NCBI GenBank assembly: GCA_033782935.1
Contig: JAWQEG010000504.1
Span: 596,001-660,000 of the forward strand
Direction: 5' to 3'
Length of the DNA: 64,000 bases
DNA from: Petrolisthes cinctipes
Taxonomy: Eukaryota; Arthropoda; Malacostraca; Decapoda; Porcellanidae
A program made the translations under genes and the position numbers. Below are positions 21,318-31,509 of this stretch, one piece after another. Numbering within the stretch: the stretch's first letter is position 1; the number at the start of each line of letters is the position of its first letter. The notes below the pieces were generated by a model. The model was not told the DNA's origin, did not search any database, and worked only from the letters and a program-made list of their open reading frames with translations.

Positions 21318-22684
21318 ATAACAAACGCCCATATAACCCTATAACAACACATCAAATAGGGGACATCACCATTGACGATGCCGTGGACGTAGCAAACGTA
21401 CTTGCCAGGAGTTTCTCAAACGTAAGTAGTTCAGCCAACTACGACCAACGTTTTCTCCATCACAAACGTACGGGTGAACTACAAGGAATAGACTTTGCCA
21501 CAGAATACGTAGACTACCCATACAACCGGGAGATTATGATAGACAAACTTCTTCTTCCCCTAAGATATTGTAAAGACACCAGTCCTGGACCTGACTCCAT
21601 TATGTACGGTATGATCCGTCATCTTGGCAAGGATAACCTGGTCAAAATGCTAGCAGTGTTTAATAAGATTTGGGTATCTCACACCTTCCCAGTCTCATGG
21701 CACTTTGTGTGGGTCTTACCAATACCTAAACAGTCTGGTCGTCTTATGAATCCCAGTTCATTTCGACCTATTGCGTTGACTTCTTGCCTCTGTAAATTCA
21801 TGGAGAGAGTGATACATAATAGGCTACTTTTTGTTTGAGAAGTGAAGGTTTTTTTTAATGTTCGACAGTGTGGCTTCCGGAGACACTGGACCACAGTTGA
21901 TCACTTGATGAAACTGGAGCATTGCATTTCAAAGGCATTTGCCAATAAAGAATTCATGGTAGGGGTGTTCTTGAAAATCCATAAGGCCTATGACATGACA
22001 TGGCGACACGGTATTCTGTCATAAGCTCTAGTCCCAAGGAATCTTAAATGCTCGTTATATTCTGATGATTGTGCAATGTGGCACTCGTCACGTAATGCAC
22101 AGTTTTCAGCAGGACGGATTCTAGCAGCGCTTGATTCTGTCCACCAATGGGCCTTATAGTGGGGCTTTAAGATTTCCTTTCCTAAGTGTACTGGAGTCAT
22201 TTTTAGTAAACGTAGAGTACCTCAAATTAACATAACATTAGATGGCCAATCGGTACCATTTCACAATTCTGTTAAATTTTTAGGAATCCATTTTGACCAA
22301 AGATTAAATTTTACACATCATGTCAATAATTTGCTTGTTCGTTGTGAAAAAATTTAGATGTCCTTAAGTACCTATCAGGAAACACATGGAGAGCTGACAG
22401 AAAATCCTTATTACTGGTGTATAAGACCCTTATTTGTACAATGCTAGACTATGGCTCACAGGTGTATGGGTCGGCTTCAGATACAACGTTAGGGAGATTG
22501 GATATGTTCAAGAATAAATGTTAACGTGTGTGTTTGGGAGCTCTGAAGTGTACACGGGTAGCTAGGATGGAGGTGGAAGGGAACATACCTTCTCTCCGAC
22601 TTAGACGGGATCAACTCGCCCTCAACACCACCATGACCACTATCAGGAAGTCGGAGATCGGCAATGTGGCCAGTGCCTCCCTTC
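21318..22684 (+). pseudogene. I-clade LINE reverse transcriptase, resumed after piggyBac
   Basis: It opens with NKRPYNPITTHQIGD and VDVANVLARSFSNVSS, then the RT lead-in KDTSPGPDSI, PSSFRPIALTSCLCKFMER and GFRRHWTTVDHL. KAYDMTWRHG is followed directly by PRNLKCSLYSDDCAMW: about 200 bp holding the VPQGS block are deleted, and the catalytic box reads YSDD. The thumb FLGIHFDQRLNF and CEKI follow with stops. At about 22684 the leader of another LINE begins and the RNase H is not found, so the target copy was truncated there. Confidence 0.85.
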
Positions 22685-23140
22685 AACAACACCCCCAAAA
22701 CGGGAACCGCCTTGACGAGGTGGAGGGGCTTGCGTGTCTCTGAGACCTAGACTAGAGGGGGCTCTGGCCACTGATCTGCCCCAATTTCGGGGAGAGAGGG
22801 CTTCCCACGCTAGTAAGGTCGCCAGTGAGAGACCAGACTAAATGGTTCCCATGCATTAGGCTGCCAGTATGGGCCAACAGTACTGCCCTCCAGAGGGACT
22901 GCCCTCTAGTGGCCGTACCATGTTGGATGGTTGGGTGTCTGGTCGGGAGATGTTTAGGAAGGGGGTCTCAGCACCGTCGTGGGCAAACTTTCGAGCCATT
23001 GGGGCTGCTTTTTAAATCGAGTGGCCCCGTGGTGGAAGAGGTACCCCGCCCACGGCAACCAGAGCTCGGTCCCCTCATCTGCCCGGTAGGTAGTAGCTCT
23101 TGGCTCCTGGAGCCAATACAACAAAATCAATGATATATGG
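22685..23140 (+). promoter_or_regulatory. 5' leader of outer LINE copy
   Basis: A GC-rich leader aligning along its length with 24607-25060 of the inner copy, including the block GGTTGGGTGTCTGG and the TTTCGAGCCA-TGGGGCTGCT stretch. In full-length LINEs the leader carries the internal promoter. Conservation in two copies, with a related block at 41750 and in inverse at 52010, suggests function in the family. No TATA box is visible. Confidence 0.6.
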
Positions 23141-24606
23141 ATAACGAAAAGCCCCAATCTCTTCCTTTGGCGGTGATCGACCAGGCCTTCGAGACGTCAC
23201 TCTCTGGTCGTGGTGGTATGTAGAAGGCTGCAAATAAGAGTAGACCCAGCAGATCGGGTGTTGTATTGACGAACCCTGTTAGCTGTTTGGACACGTTAAT
23301 GTTAACTAATGTACTTGCATCCCTTTCCTTTGGCGCTATCCACTCCATTTTTAAGTGTTTTTGAGTGGTTCTTCGTATCCGAATCACTTATGACAGTGAC
23401 AGTAGGTCTAATCGGTGCTATATTACTTTCATTGCAAATGCAGCTGCCAACGCAGTTTTTGAAGCAAAAGATTATCTGATTGTGGGATATACTCCCTGCA
23501 AAGTTCAGATGATGCGGTCCACAAATGTAGTTGACAGTGACAATGACTACTGCACTAATATCTCTGATGACTCTGTAGAGCATGTCCCTAAGGAGCGTCG
23601 GATTCCTACACCCTTTTGGTTTGTGGCTTACTACAGGGAGGGACGTGGTAACCTTATCCATGCTTCCCGGTATCTATAGAAAGAAATTGGATTATTACCA
23701 ATGGGCCACATAAAGAAATATGGTAAGGGCGTTTTAATCAGAGCCAAAGATCTTACACAGGCCATGATGCTCCTAAATCTCCCCTATCCTTCTGATAGCA
23801 TGTTTGAATCTATCAAACCTTATCAAACCTTAAATTATGGCAAGGGGCGTATTTATAATGAGGACCTGTATGAATTCTCAGAAGATGATATTCTTGCTAT
23901 ATGCCCAGATAGTGTCCAACGAGTATTAACCCCACTTCTTTTGAGGCGAAGCCTTTTGTTGAGCGTCCTTTGCAGTGTTTCTGTTGTTATGAGTTTGGTC
24001 ATTGGAGGAGGAACTGCAACAACCCTTCCAGGTGTGGTAATTGTTCTGCTCTTGAATCGCATCTTACTTCTGAGTGTCGGTCAGAGAGTTACTGCTTTTG
24101 CTACAGGGATGCTCACCCCTTACGTTCTCGCCAATGTAAGATGTACCTCCTTGAGCAAGATATCCTCCACTTGGCTAACACCCAATTCATTAGTATTGGT
24201 AGTGCCAGACAGCAACTCAACTTCAGGCGAAAGAAGGATGGTGGTGTGAAGACATACGCCTCCTCCCTTCGCCCTAAATCGGTTGCAGCACCATCTCAAC
24301 TCTCTCAGGAGGCAGTTGCTTTTTGCTTTAGTGAGAGCGTTTCTAAGGTTTCACTACATAATAGCTTCTCTGTCTTGGAAACTTTATCAGACACTCATTC
24401 TGGTGACCTTTCAACTGATGACAATTCTCAGACTTTAGCTAAAAGTGTTCATGTGTAGAGGTTCACGTTGCCACATGCTCTCCAAAAAGGAAACTTAAGT
24501 TATGTTCCTCCTTGCTAGGCAACCGTCTCTGTTGACTCATCCATAGTTTCCTCTCAATTTCACCAGAAGCGTTTTCGTGGCTCTGATGAATCTCTTGATT
24601 CAACAG
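23141..24606 (+). pseudogene. ORF1 of outer LINE copy, first part
   Basis: It reads in parallel with the intact ORF1 at 25061: ITYDSDSRSNRCYITF, HVPKERRIPTPFWF, YNEDLYEFSEDDILA, then knuckles with CFCCYEFGHWRRNC and RSESYCFCYRDAHPL. It has an in-frame TAG for the codon after ASRYL near 23678, and a deletion near 23920 that removes the segment before the knuckles and shifts the frame. It ends at the insertion site of the inner copy. Confidence 0.85.
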
Positions 24607-25060
24607 CCCCCTCAACGGGAATCGCCTTGACGTGGTGTGGGGGCTTTTGTGTCTCTGAGACTTGGCGAGCTAGACGAGAGGGGGCTCCGGCCCCTGCTCT
24701 GCCCTGATTTCGGGGAGAGAGGGCTTCCCATGCTAGTAAGGTCACCAGTGAGAGACCAGAATAAATGGTTCCCATGCATTAGGCTGCCAGTACGTGCCAA
24801 CAGCGCTGCCCTCAGGAGGGACTGCCCTCTATGGGCCGTCCTATGTTGGATGGTTGGGTGTCTGGGCCGGGAGATGTTGGGGAAGGGGGTCTCAGCACCG
24901 TCGTGGGCAAACTTTCGAGCCAATGGGGCTGCTTTTTAAAACGAGTGGCCCCGTGGGGGAAGAGGTACCCCGCCCACAGCGACCAGCGCTCGGTCCCCTC
25001 ATCTGCCCGGCAGGTAGTAGCTCTTGGTTCCTGGGGCCAAAAACACCAAATCAATGATAT
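24607..25060 (+). promoter_or_regulatory. 5' leader with likely internal promoter, inner LINE
   Basis: This is the GC-rich untranslated leader between the target duplication and the ORF1 start. It aligns with 22685-23140. The start CCCCCTCAACGGGAATCGCC directly follows the duplicated target, so the 5' end is probably complete. I infer an internal promoter from family knowledge; no core element is evident. Confidence 0.55.
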
Positions 25061-27079
25061 ATGGATAAAGAAAAGCCCCAATCTCTTCCTCGAGCGGTGG
25101 TTGACCAGGCCCTCGAGACGTCACTCTCTGGTCGTGGTAATATGCAGAAAGCTGCAAATAAGAGTAGACCTAGCAGGTCGGGTGTTGTGTCAAAGAACCC
25201 TGTTAGCGATTTGGACACGTTAATGGTAACAAATGTACTTGCATCCCTTTCCTATGGCGCTATCCACTCCATTTTTAAGTGTTTTGGAGTAGTCTTTCGA
25301 ATCCGAATCACATATGACAGTGATTGTAGGTCTAATCGGTGCTATATTACTTTCAATACAAATGCTGCTGCCAAAGCAGCATTTGAGGCAAATGATTCTC
25401 TGACGGTGGGGGATACTTATTGTAAAGTTCAGATGACGCGGTCCATCAATGTAGTTGACAGTGACAATGACTACTGCCCTAATATATTTGATGACTCTAT
25501 AGAGCATGTCCCAAAGGAACGTCGGGTTCCTACACCCTTTTGGTTTGTGGCTTACTACAGGGAGGGACGTGGTAACCTTATCCATGCTTCCCGGTATCTG
25601 GAGAAAGAAATTGGATTATTACCAATGGGCCACACAAAGAAATATGGTAAGGGCGTTTTAATCAGAGCCAAAGATCTTACACAGACCATGATGCTCCTCA
25701 ATCTCCCCTGTCCTACTGATAGCATGTTTGAATCTATTAAACCACATCGAACATTTAATTATAGCAAGGGGCGTATATATAATGAGGACCTGTATGAATT
25801 CTCAGAAGAGGACATTCTTGCTATGTGCCCAGACAGGGTCCAACGAGTACCGAAGATGAAAGGCAGTAATAATATGATCATCCTCACTTTCTATGGCTCG
25901 CATATCCCAGATCGCATTAACATTAACTCCACCTCATTTGAGGTGAAGCCTTTTGTTGAGCTTCCCCTACAGTGTTTCTGTTGTTATGAGTTTGGTCATG
26001 GGAGGAGGAACTGCAACAACCGGTCCCGTTTTGGTAATTGTTCTGCTCTTGACTCGCATCTTACTTCTGAGTGTCGATCAGAGAGTTACTGCTTTTACTG
26101 CAGAGATGCTCACCCCTTGCGTTCTCGCCAATGTAAGATGTACCTACTTGAGCAGGATATCCTCCACTTGGCTAATACTCAATTCATTAGCATAGGTAGT
26201 GCCAGAAGGCAACTCAACTTCAGGCGACAGAAGGATGATTGTGTGAAGACATACGCCTCCTCCCTTCGCCCTAAATTGGTTGCGGCACCCTCTCAAGAGG
26301 CAGCTGCTTTTTGCTCTAGTGAGAACGTTTCTAAGGTTACTCTACATAATAGTTTCTCTGTCTTGGAAACTATATCAGACACTCATTCTGGTGACCCTTC
26401 AACTGATGACAATTCTCAGACTTTATCTAAAGGTGTCCATGTGGTAGAGGTTCACGCTGCCACACGCTCTCCCAAAAGGAAACTTAAGTCACCTAAACTG
26501 CCACAGAGACGCCTTCATGGTTCCTCTGAAGCACTTGACTCTATAGATGTTCCACCTTGTAAGGCAACCCTCTCTGTGGACTCATCCATAGTTTCCTCTC
26601 AATTTCACCAGAAGCGTTCTCGTTGCTCTGATGAATCTCTTGATTCAACAGAAGTTCTTCCTCGCAAGCTTCTTTCGGGATCATCAGAGGGGCGTGAAGT
26701 TAATGTGGATGCCACGGATGTTGTTACTTCAAAAGATTCACTTTCTCTTCCGCTTGAGCAGCGGAGTGATTCTACCACCTGTATTATGGATGTTGATGTA
26801 TCTGCCTGTGTCAGTGATACCACTGATGTACAGGACAAAACCAATGTAATTGTTTCAAAGAATATCCCAGCTCATATACCTTCATCTTCTTCTAACATAT
26901 CAGATGCTTCAGGGACTCGTCAACGGGTCCTAATTACTGCCCCAAGTACTACTCCTCGAGTTTGCTCTTCTTCTAGTGGCCCAGGATTACACAAATCTTA
27001 TTGTTTGAGTAAACCCTCAGGTCGAGGTGGCATTGGGAAGTACCTCCGTGAGGCTTCCCAAAAATCAGTATTAAAGTAA
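25061..27079 (+). CDS. LINE ORF1, intact, RNA-binding zinc-knuckle protein (672 aa)
   Basis: A long intact frame. Residues about 75-130 (IFKCFGVVFRIRITYDSD, CYITFNTNAAAKAAFEA) resemble an RRM-like fold. Residues about 145-300 are a conserved domain (HVPKERRVPTPFWFVAYYREG, KYGKGVLIRAKDL). Three Cys/His clusters follow at about 305-360 (CFCCYEFGHGRRNC, FGNCSALDSHLTSEC, CFYCRDAHPLRSRQC). The rest is Ser/Thr rich and disordered. It should bind LINE RNA for retrotransposition. In the second cluster the first cysteine is replaced (RFGNC). The start is the first Met after the leader. Confidence 0.85.
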   Translation: MDKEKPQSLPRAVVDQALETSLSGRGNMQKAANKSRPSRSGVVSKNPVSDLDTLMVTNVLASLSYGAIHSIFKCFGVVFRIRITYDSDCRSNRCYITFNTNAAAKAAFEANDSLTVGDTYCKVQMTRSINVVDSDNDYCPNIFDDSIEHVPKERRVPTPFWFVAYYREGRGNLIHASRYLEKEIGLLPMGHTKKYGKGVLIRAKDLTQTMMLLNLPCPTDSMFESIKPHRTFNYSKGRIYNEDLYEFSEEDILAMCPDRVQRVPKMKGSNNMIILTFYGSHIPDRININSTSFEVKPFVELPLQCFCCYEFGHGRRNCNNRSRFGNCSALDSHLTSECRSESYCFYCRDAHPLRSRQCKMYLLEQDILHLANTQFISIGSARRQLNFRRQKDDCVKTYASSLRPKLVAAPSQEAAAFCSSENVSKVTLHNSFSVLETISDTHSGDPSTDDNSQTLSKGVHVVEVHAATRSPKRKLKSPKLPQRRLHGSSEALDSIDVPPCKATLSVDSSIVSSQFHQKRSRCSDESLDSTEVLPRKLLSGSSEGREVNVDATDVVTSKDSLSLPLEQRSDSTTCIMDVDVSACVSDTTDVQDKTNVIVSKNIPAHIPSSSSNISDASGTRQRVLITAPSTTPRVCSSSSGPGLHKSYCLSKPSGRGGIGKYLREASQKSVLK

Positions 27080-30000
27080 CACCATTCAAGGTCCTTCAGT
27101 GGAATTGCCGTGGCTTGCGTGGTTCTTGGGAGGAACTGCGCATTCTTCTCTCTAGCTTCTCTCCAAGAGACAATGCTTGGGGACTACATTCCTTCCAGTC
27201 CTCCAGCATACTCAGCATTTTATTCCAATTCATTTGAAGGGCAGGGTCATCATGGTGGCTCTGCCATCCTAGTTTGCCGAGATATTCCATGCACGAGCCT
27301 GGAGCTTGACACTCCGCTCCAGGCTGTTGCAGTTAAGGTTTTTATGGACCGCTCGTACATTATGTGCAGTCTATACCTTCCTCCCAGTGTTACAGTTAAG
27401 AGGGGTGATCTCAACCTTCTTGTACGGGACCTTCCCTCTCCCTTTATTTTATTGGGTGATTTTAATGGTTGTCATCCTCTGTGGGGTGACAGTTCGGTCA
27501 ACCCCAGGGGTGTTTTATTGGCTTCTTTTATGAAGGATGAGGGATTAGGGGTTTTAAATACGGGATATGTGATACATTTTAATAGCCCTACTGGGACTTT
27601 TACCGCCATTGACATTTCCCTTTGCTCACCCAGTGCTCTGTTGGATTTTACTTGGAGAGTGTTGCCTGACTTATATGGCAGTGACCATTTCCCTATACTT
27701 TTAGAAGGTAACAGGTACGAACCACAGTCTCGTCTTCCTAGGTGGAAATTAGAGAAGGCTGACTGGCAGTTTTTTAGAGAGCTAACTTCTTCAGTCTCTT
27801 CTGTAGCCGATTTTGGTAGCTCTGACGAGGCTGTAACATATTTCACAGATATGCTCCACTCTGCTGCTCTCAACTCTATCCCTAGAACTTCTGGCTACTT
27901 TCCCAAACGTCCTGTCCCTTGGTGGTCACCAGTCTGCACAACTGCTGTGCGAGAGAAGCGCGCTGCTTTCTCTCGCCTTCGTCACAATCGTGGGGACCCA
28001 ACTCTTTTAGAGGACTTCCGACGGGCAAGGGCTCGGGCTAGACAAGTTTTAAAAGAGGCACGATGTGCATCTTGGAAGGCCTATGTGTCTTCAATAAATA
28101 CTAAAACTCCACTCACCCAAGTGTTCAGAAGAGTCCGTAAGATGGCGGGGAAGTTTTCTCCTAGTTCTCCACCTGTACTTATGGTCAATGGAATTAAGAT
28201 CATGGATGGTTTGACAGTGGCCAATACAATGGCGAAGGCTTTTGCAAAAGTCTCCTGCCGTGACTCTTGACCTCTGGCTGTCAGGCATGAGTTAAGAGCC
28301 AAGGAGCGTACTGTCCTGGATTTCTCAGGGAACGAGAATGAAAGTTATAACCATATATTCACCCTGATAGACCTGCATTCTGCTCTCTCTCTCTCTGCGG
28401 CGACACTTCTCCTGGGCCAGACAATATCCCATATGCAATGTTACGACACTTGGGTGAGGAGGCGATCTCATTTCTTTTAGCTTTATATAACAGAATCTGG
28501 CTGGAGAGTGTCTTCCCTTCTGGGTGGAGGGTTGCTACCATCCTTCCTTTCCTCAAGCGGGACAAGGACTCTGGTGTTGCCCTCAATTATCGACCAATTG
28601 CCTTGACCTCCTGTCTCTGTAAACTATTTGAAAAGATAGTGAATGTCAGACTGGTATACTTCTTGGAACGGGGTGATTTTCTGTCTCCGTCCCAGTCTGG
28701 CTTTCGTAAACACCATTCCACTACAGATGCTCTGGTCAGGTTGGAAGCTGCTGCATGTGAGGCCTTTGCATGACATCAACACCTTGTCTGTGTATTCTTT
28801 GATTTAGAGAAAGCCTATGACACTACATGGCAATATGGCATCCTGCAGCAACTCCATTTATATGGCCTGCGGGGTCTCCTTCCACGCTTTCTTAAGGAGT
28901 TTCTCAGTGGTCGCAGTTTTTCTGTGAGGGTTGGTACAACAAACTCAGCATCTGTTGGAGAGGAGGAGGGCGTCTCCCCCAGGGAAGCGTCCTCAGTGTC
29001 ACATTGTTTGCAGTAGCAATTAATGCCATTGTCTCATCCCTTCCAGATGGTATAGCTAACTCGATGTACGTTGACGACCTAGCAGTCTGGTTTGCTGCTT
29101 CCCGTATGTCAGTGGCGGAGCGGCGCATGCAGCTTGCCCTTGACAGGGTGTCACGTTGGACTGGTTCTCATGGGTTTCGATTTTCTCCTTCCAAGACAGT
29201 TGCTATGCACTTCTGCCGCATCCGAGGCGTCCACCCCGATCCGGACTTATTCATGTATGGTGATCGGATACGTTGTGTCGAGGAGAATCGCTTTTTAGGT
29301 CTCCTTTTTGACAAACGTTTGACTTGGGTTCCCCACTTACGTACACTTAAGGTCTCTTGCCTCAAGGCTCTTAACCTGTTGAGGGTCCTGGGCCATACAT
29401 CCTGGGGGGCTGATCGTGCCACCCTCCTCCGCCTATACCATGTTCTTATTAGGTCAAAACTCGACTATGGGTGTGAGGTGTATTCTGCCACCGATGCCCG
29501 TCTCAGAGTTTTAGACCCTGTTCATCATGCTGGAGTACGTCTGGCGACCGGAGCCTTCAGGTCGTCCCCAATCCCCAGTCTCCTGGTGGACGCTAATGAG
29601 CCACCTCTTGATCTCCGTTGCCAGTCCTTGATGGTTCGTTGTTGGCTTCGATTACATCGACTTCCTGACTCCCTTCCCTGCTTGGCGGTGTCATCTGATA
29701 TCATGTCTCAGTACTACCTTTTACATTCTCGTAAAACATGGCCCTTTGGCTTCCGGGTCAGGAAGGCTATGGAGGAGATGGGCATTGATGACTTCCAGAT
29801 TTGTCCTGTGAGGGTCCCCAGGGTGGCTTTATGGCTTTTTCCAGAAGTTTTTCCCTGCACCTGCTTTACAGACAAGGAATCTCTTCCTCCCCCAGTGGCT
29901 CGTTCCCTCTTTTTAGAACATGCCTTCATTCACAGGGAGTCCCTCCCTGTTTACACTGATGGGTCAAAGTCTGATACTGGAGTTGGCTTTGGAGTTGTCT

Positions 30001-30775
30001 TTCCTGACTTTTGCCGCGGTGGCAGGCTCCCTTCTGTCATGTCCATTTTTACTGCTGAGCTCTCTGCCATTTTATATGCCCTCCAAGTAATTTTTACTCT
30101 CCCTCAGCCTTCGTTTACTATTTTTAGCGATTCCTGTAGTGCCTTGCGGGTCTTGTGTAATTTTAACTCTTCCCATCCCCTGGTGTTGGCCATTCTTGAG
30201 TGACTTGTCCTCCTGGGTCGTTGTGGCCGCAAAGTCACTTTTTGTTGGGTCCCGGCCCATGTGGGTGTTGATGGGAATGAGCGGGCTGACGCCCTGGCTA
30301 AGGCTGCGGTCTCCAATTCCCAGCCTCCTGCCAGGCGTCATCCTGTTCCTGCAGTGGACCTTCGACCCTACATAGATGCTACCGTTCGTTCCTGCTGGCA
30401 GGACAGATGGGACGCCGTCGGGGCTAACAAGCTCTGCGACATCCGCCAGTGCCTTGGTTTGTGGAGCTACAGTGGCCTGTCCCGGTGGGAGACGGCTCTT
30501 GTACGTCTCCGCATTGGCCACACATTATTGACTCATGGCCTTTTAATGGAGAGGGCTCACCCTCCCTACTGTGATGATTGTCTGGTCCCTTTGACAGTGC
30601 GGCATCTTATTGTCGAGTTTCCCAGCCTTGGTGACCTTCGTCGTAGGCACCTCTCTGAGTACCAGGAAGGTGACGGTTCTTACAGTCTCTCCCAGGTGCT
30701 CGTGGAGGAGGCTTGTGGTGTGGGAGGGAACACCCTCTCCTATGTGGAGGAGGCTGGCCTTCTCCAAAAATTGTG
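27080..30775 (+). pseudogene. LINE ORF2 of inner copy: EN, RT, RNase H, broken
   Basis: ORF2 starts directly after the ORF1 stop with VLQWNCRGLRG. The endonuclease has a 17-bp deletion just before LQET (present in the sister at 32400), then LLGDFNGCHPLWG and GSDHFPI. RT blocks: PIALTSCLCKLFEKIVN, FFDLEKAYDTTW, a one-base insertion in the VPQGS block near 28972, and YVDDLAVWF. RNase H: YTDGSKSDTGVGFG, AELSA, FSDSCS, then a stop at 30201 and GNERADALA. C-terminus: RLRIGHTLLTHG, CDDC. About five breaks make it inactive. Confidence 0.9.
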
Positions 30776-31070
30776 AATTTTATTGTATTTATGGCTATCA
30801 ATTTTTAGGTAGTTAAAGTTTAATGTTTCTTTCGTTAATATTTCAATTCTTTTATATATCTAACTTAAATAAGTTATTTCATTAATATATGATTTTTTGG
30901 AAGACATGGGTTTTTATTCATGCTGCTTCTCCTTTTCGAGGTAGTGAAAATTATTTAATCTTTGTACATATTTTATTAATGATATAGATGACCATTTTAT
31001 GTTGGGCGGTATATGACCATTGCTGTTGCGCCGCCAGATGCCTAATGGCATCAATAAATCAATCAATCAA
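30776..31070 (+). other. 3' untranslated region and TCAA tail of inner LINE
   Basis: An AT-rich 3' region ending GCCGCCAGATGCCTAATGGC and a short (ATCA)n tail up to the duplicated target. The antisense of the same end (GATTGATTGATTTAT with AGGCGCC) is found again at about 39996-40040, so small elements in this genome share this 3' end. Confidence 0.75.
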
Positions 31071-31082
31071 TTGATTCAACAG

Positions 31083-31509
31083 AAGTTCCTCCTCGCAAGC
31101 TTCCTTCGTAATCATCAGAGTGGCGTGAAGTTAATGTGGACCCACAGATGTTGTGACTTCAAAAGATTCAGTTTCTCTTCCGTTTGAGCAGATGAGTGAT
31201 TCTACCACCAGTATTATGGATGTTGATGTATCTGCCTGTGTCAGTGATAGCACTGTTGTACAGGACAATACCAATGTAATTGTTTCAAGGAATATCCCAG
31301 CTCATTTACCTTCATCTTCTTCTAAAACATCAGATGCTTCTGGGACTCGTCTACGGGTCCCGATTACTGCCCCAAGTACTACTCCTCGGGTTCACTCTTC
31401 TTCTAGTGGCCCAGGTTTAGACAAATCTTATCGTTTGAGTAAACCCTCTGGTCGAGGTGGTAGTGGAAAGTACCTCCGTGAGGCTTCTCAAAAATCACTA
31501 CTAAAGTAA
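31083..31509 (+). pseudogene. ORF1 end of outer LINE copy
   Basis: It continues the ORF1 of the outer copy after the nested insertion: EVPPRKLPS, then VTSKDSVSLPFEQ, DVDVSACVSDS and the conserved tail SGPGLDKSYRLSKPSGRGG. It matches residues from about 530 of the intact ORF1 at 25061. One frameshift lies near 31140. Confidence 0.85.

Larger units (their letters stand above)
8246..22684 (+). mobile_element. Second copy of the I-clade LINE, split by three insertions
   Basis: Pieces of one LINE lie in order: leader (8246-8796), ORF1 (8797-9970), EN part 1 (9984-10401), EN part 2 and linker (11940-12588) and RT (21318-22684). The reading continues across each gap: GSLR joins TDARGGQMVD at the first, and KVL joins NNKRPYNP at the second if one TTAA is kept. 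The inserts are the TTAA/CTTAAGG-flanked element, the piggyBac element, and on the right the next LINE family, beyond which the RNase H is not found. It is the same family as 3936-8245 and lies head-to-tail behind it. Confidence 0.8.
24607..31070 (+). mobile_element. Full-length I-clade LINE family 2, inner copy (6.46 kb)
   Basis: Complete layout: 455-bp leader, 672-codon ORF1, ORF2 with endonuclease, RT and RNase H, a 295-bp 3' region and a terminal TCAA-type repeat tail (ATAAATCAATCAATCAA, ending at 31070). A 12-bp target duplication TTGATTCAACAG flanks it (24595-24606 and 31071-31082), inside ORF1 of another copy. Only ORF2 is damaged. An RNase H after the RT and the tandem-repeat tail place it in the I group. 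Confidence 0.9.
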
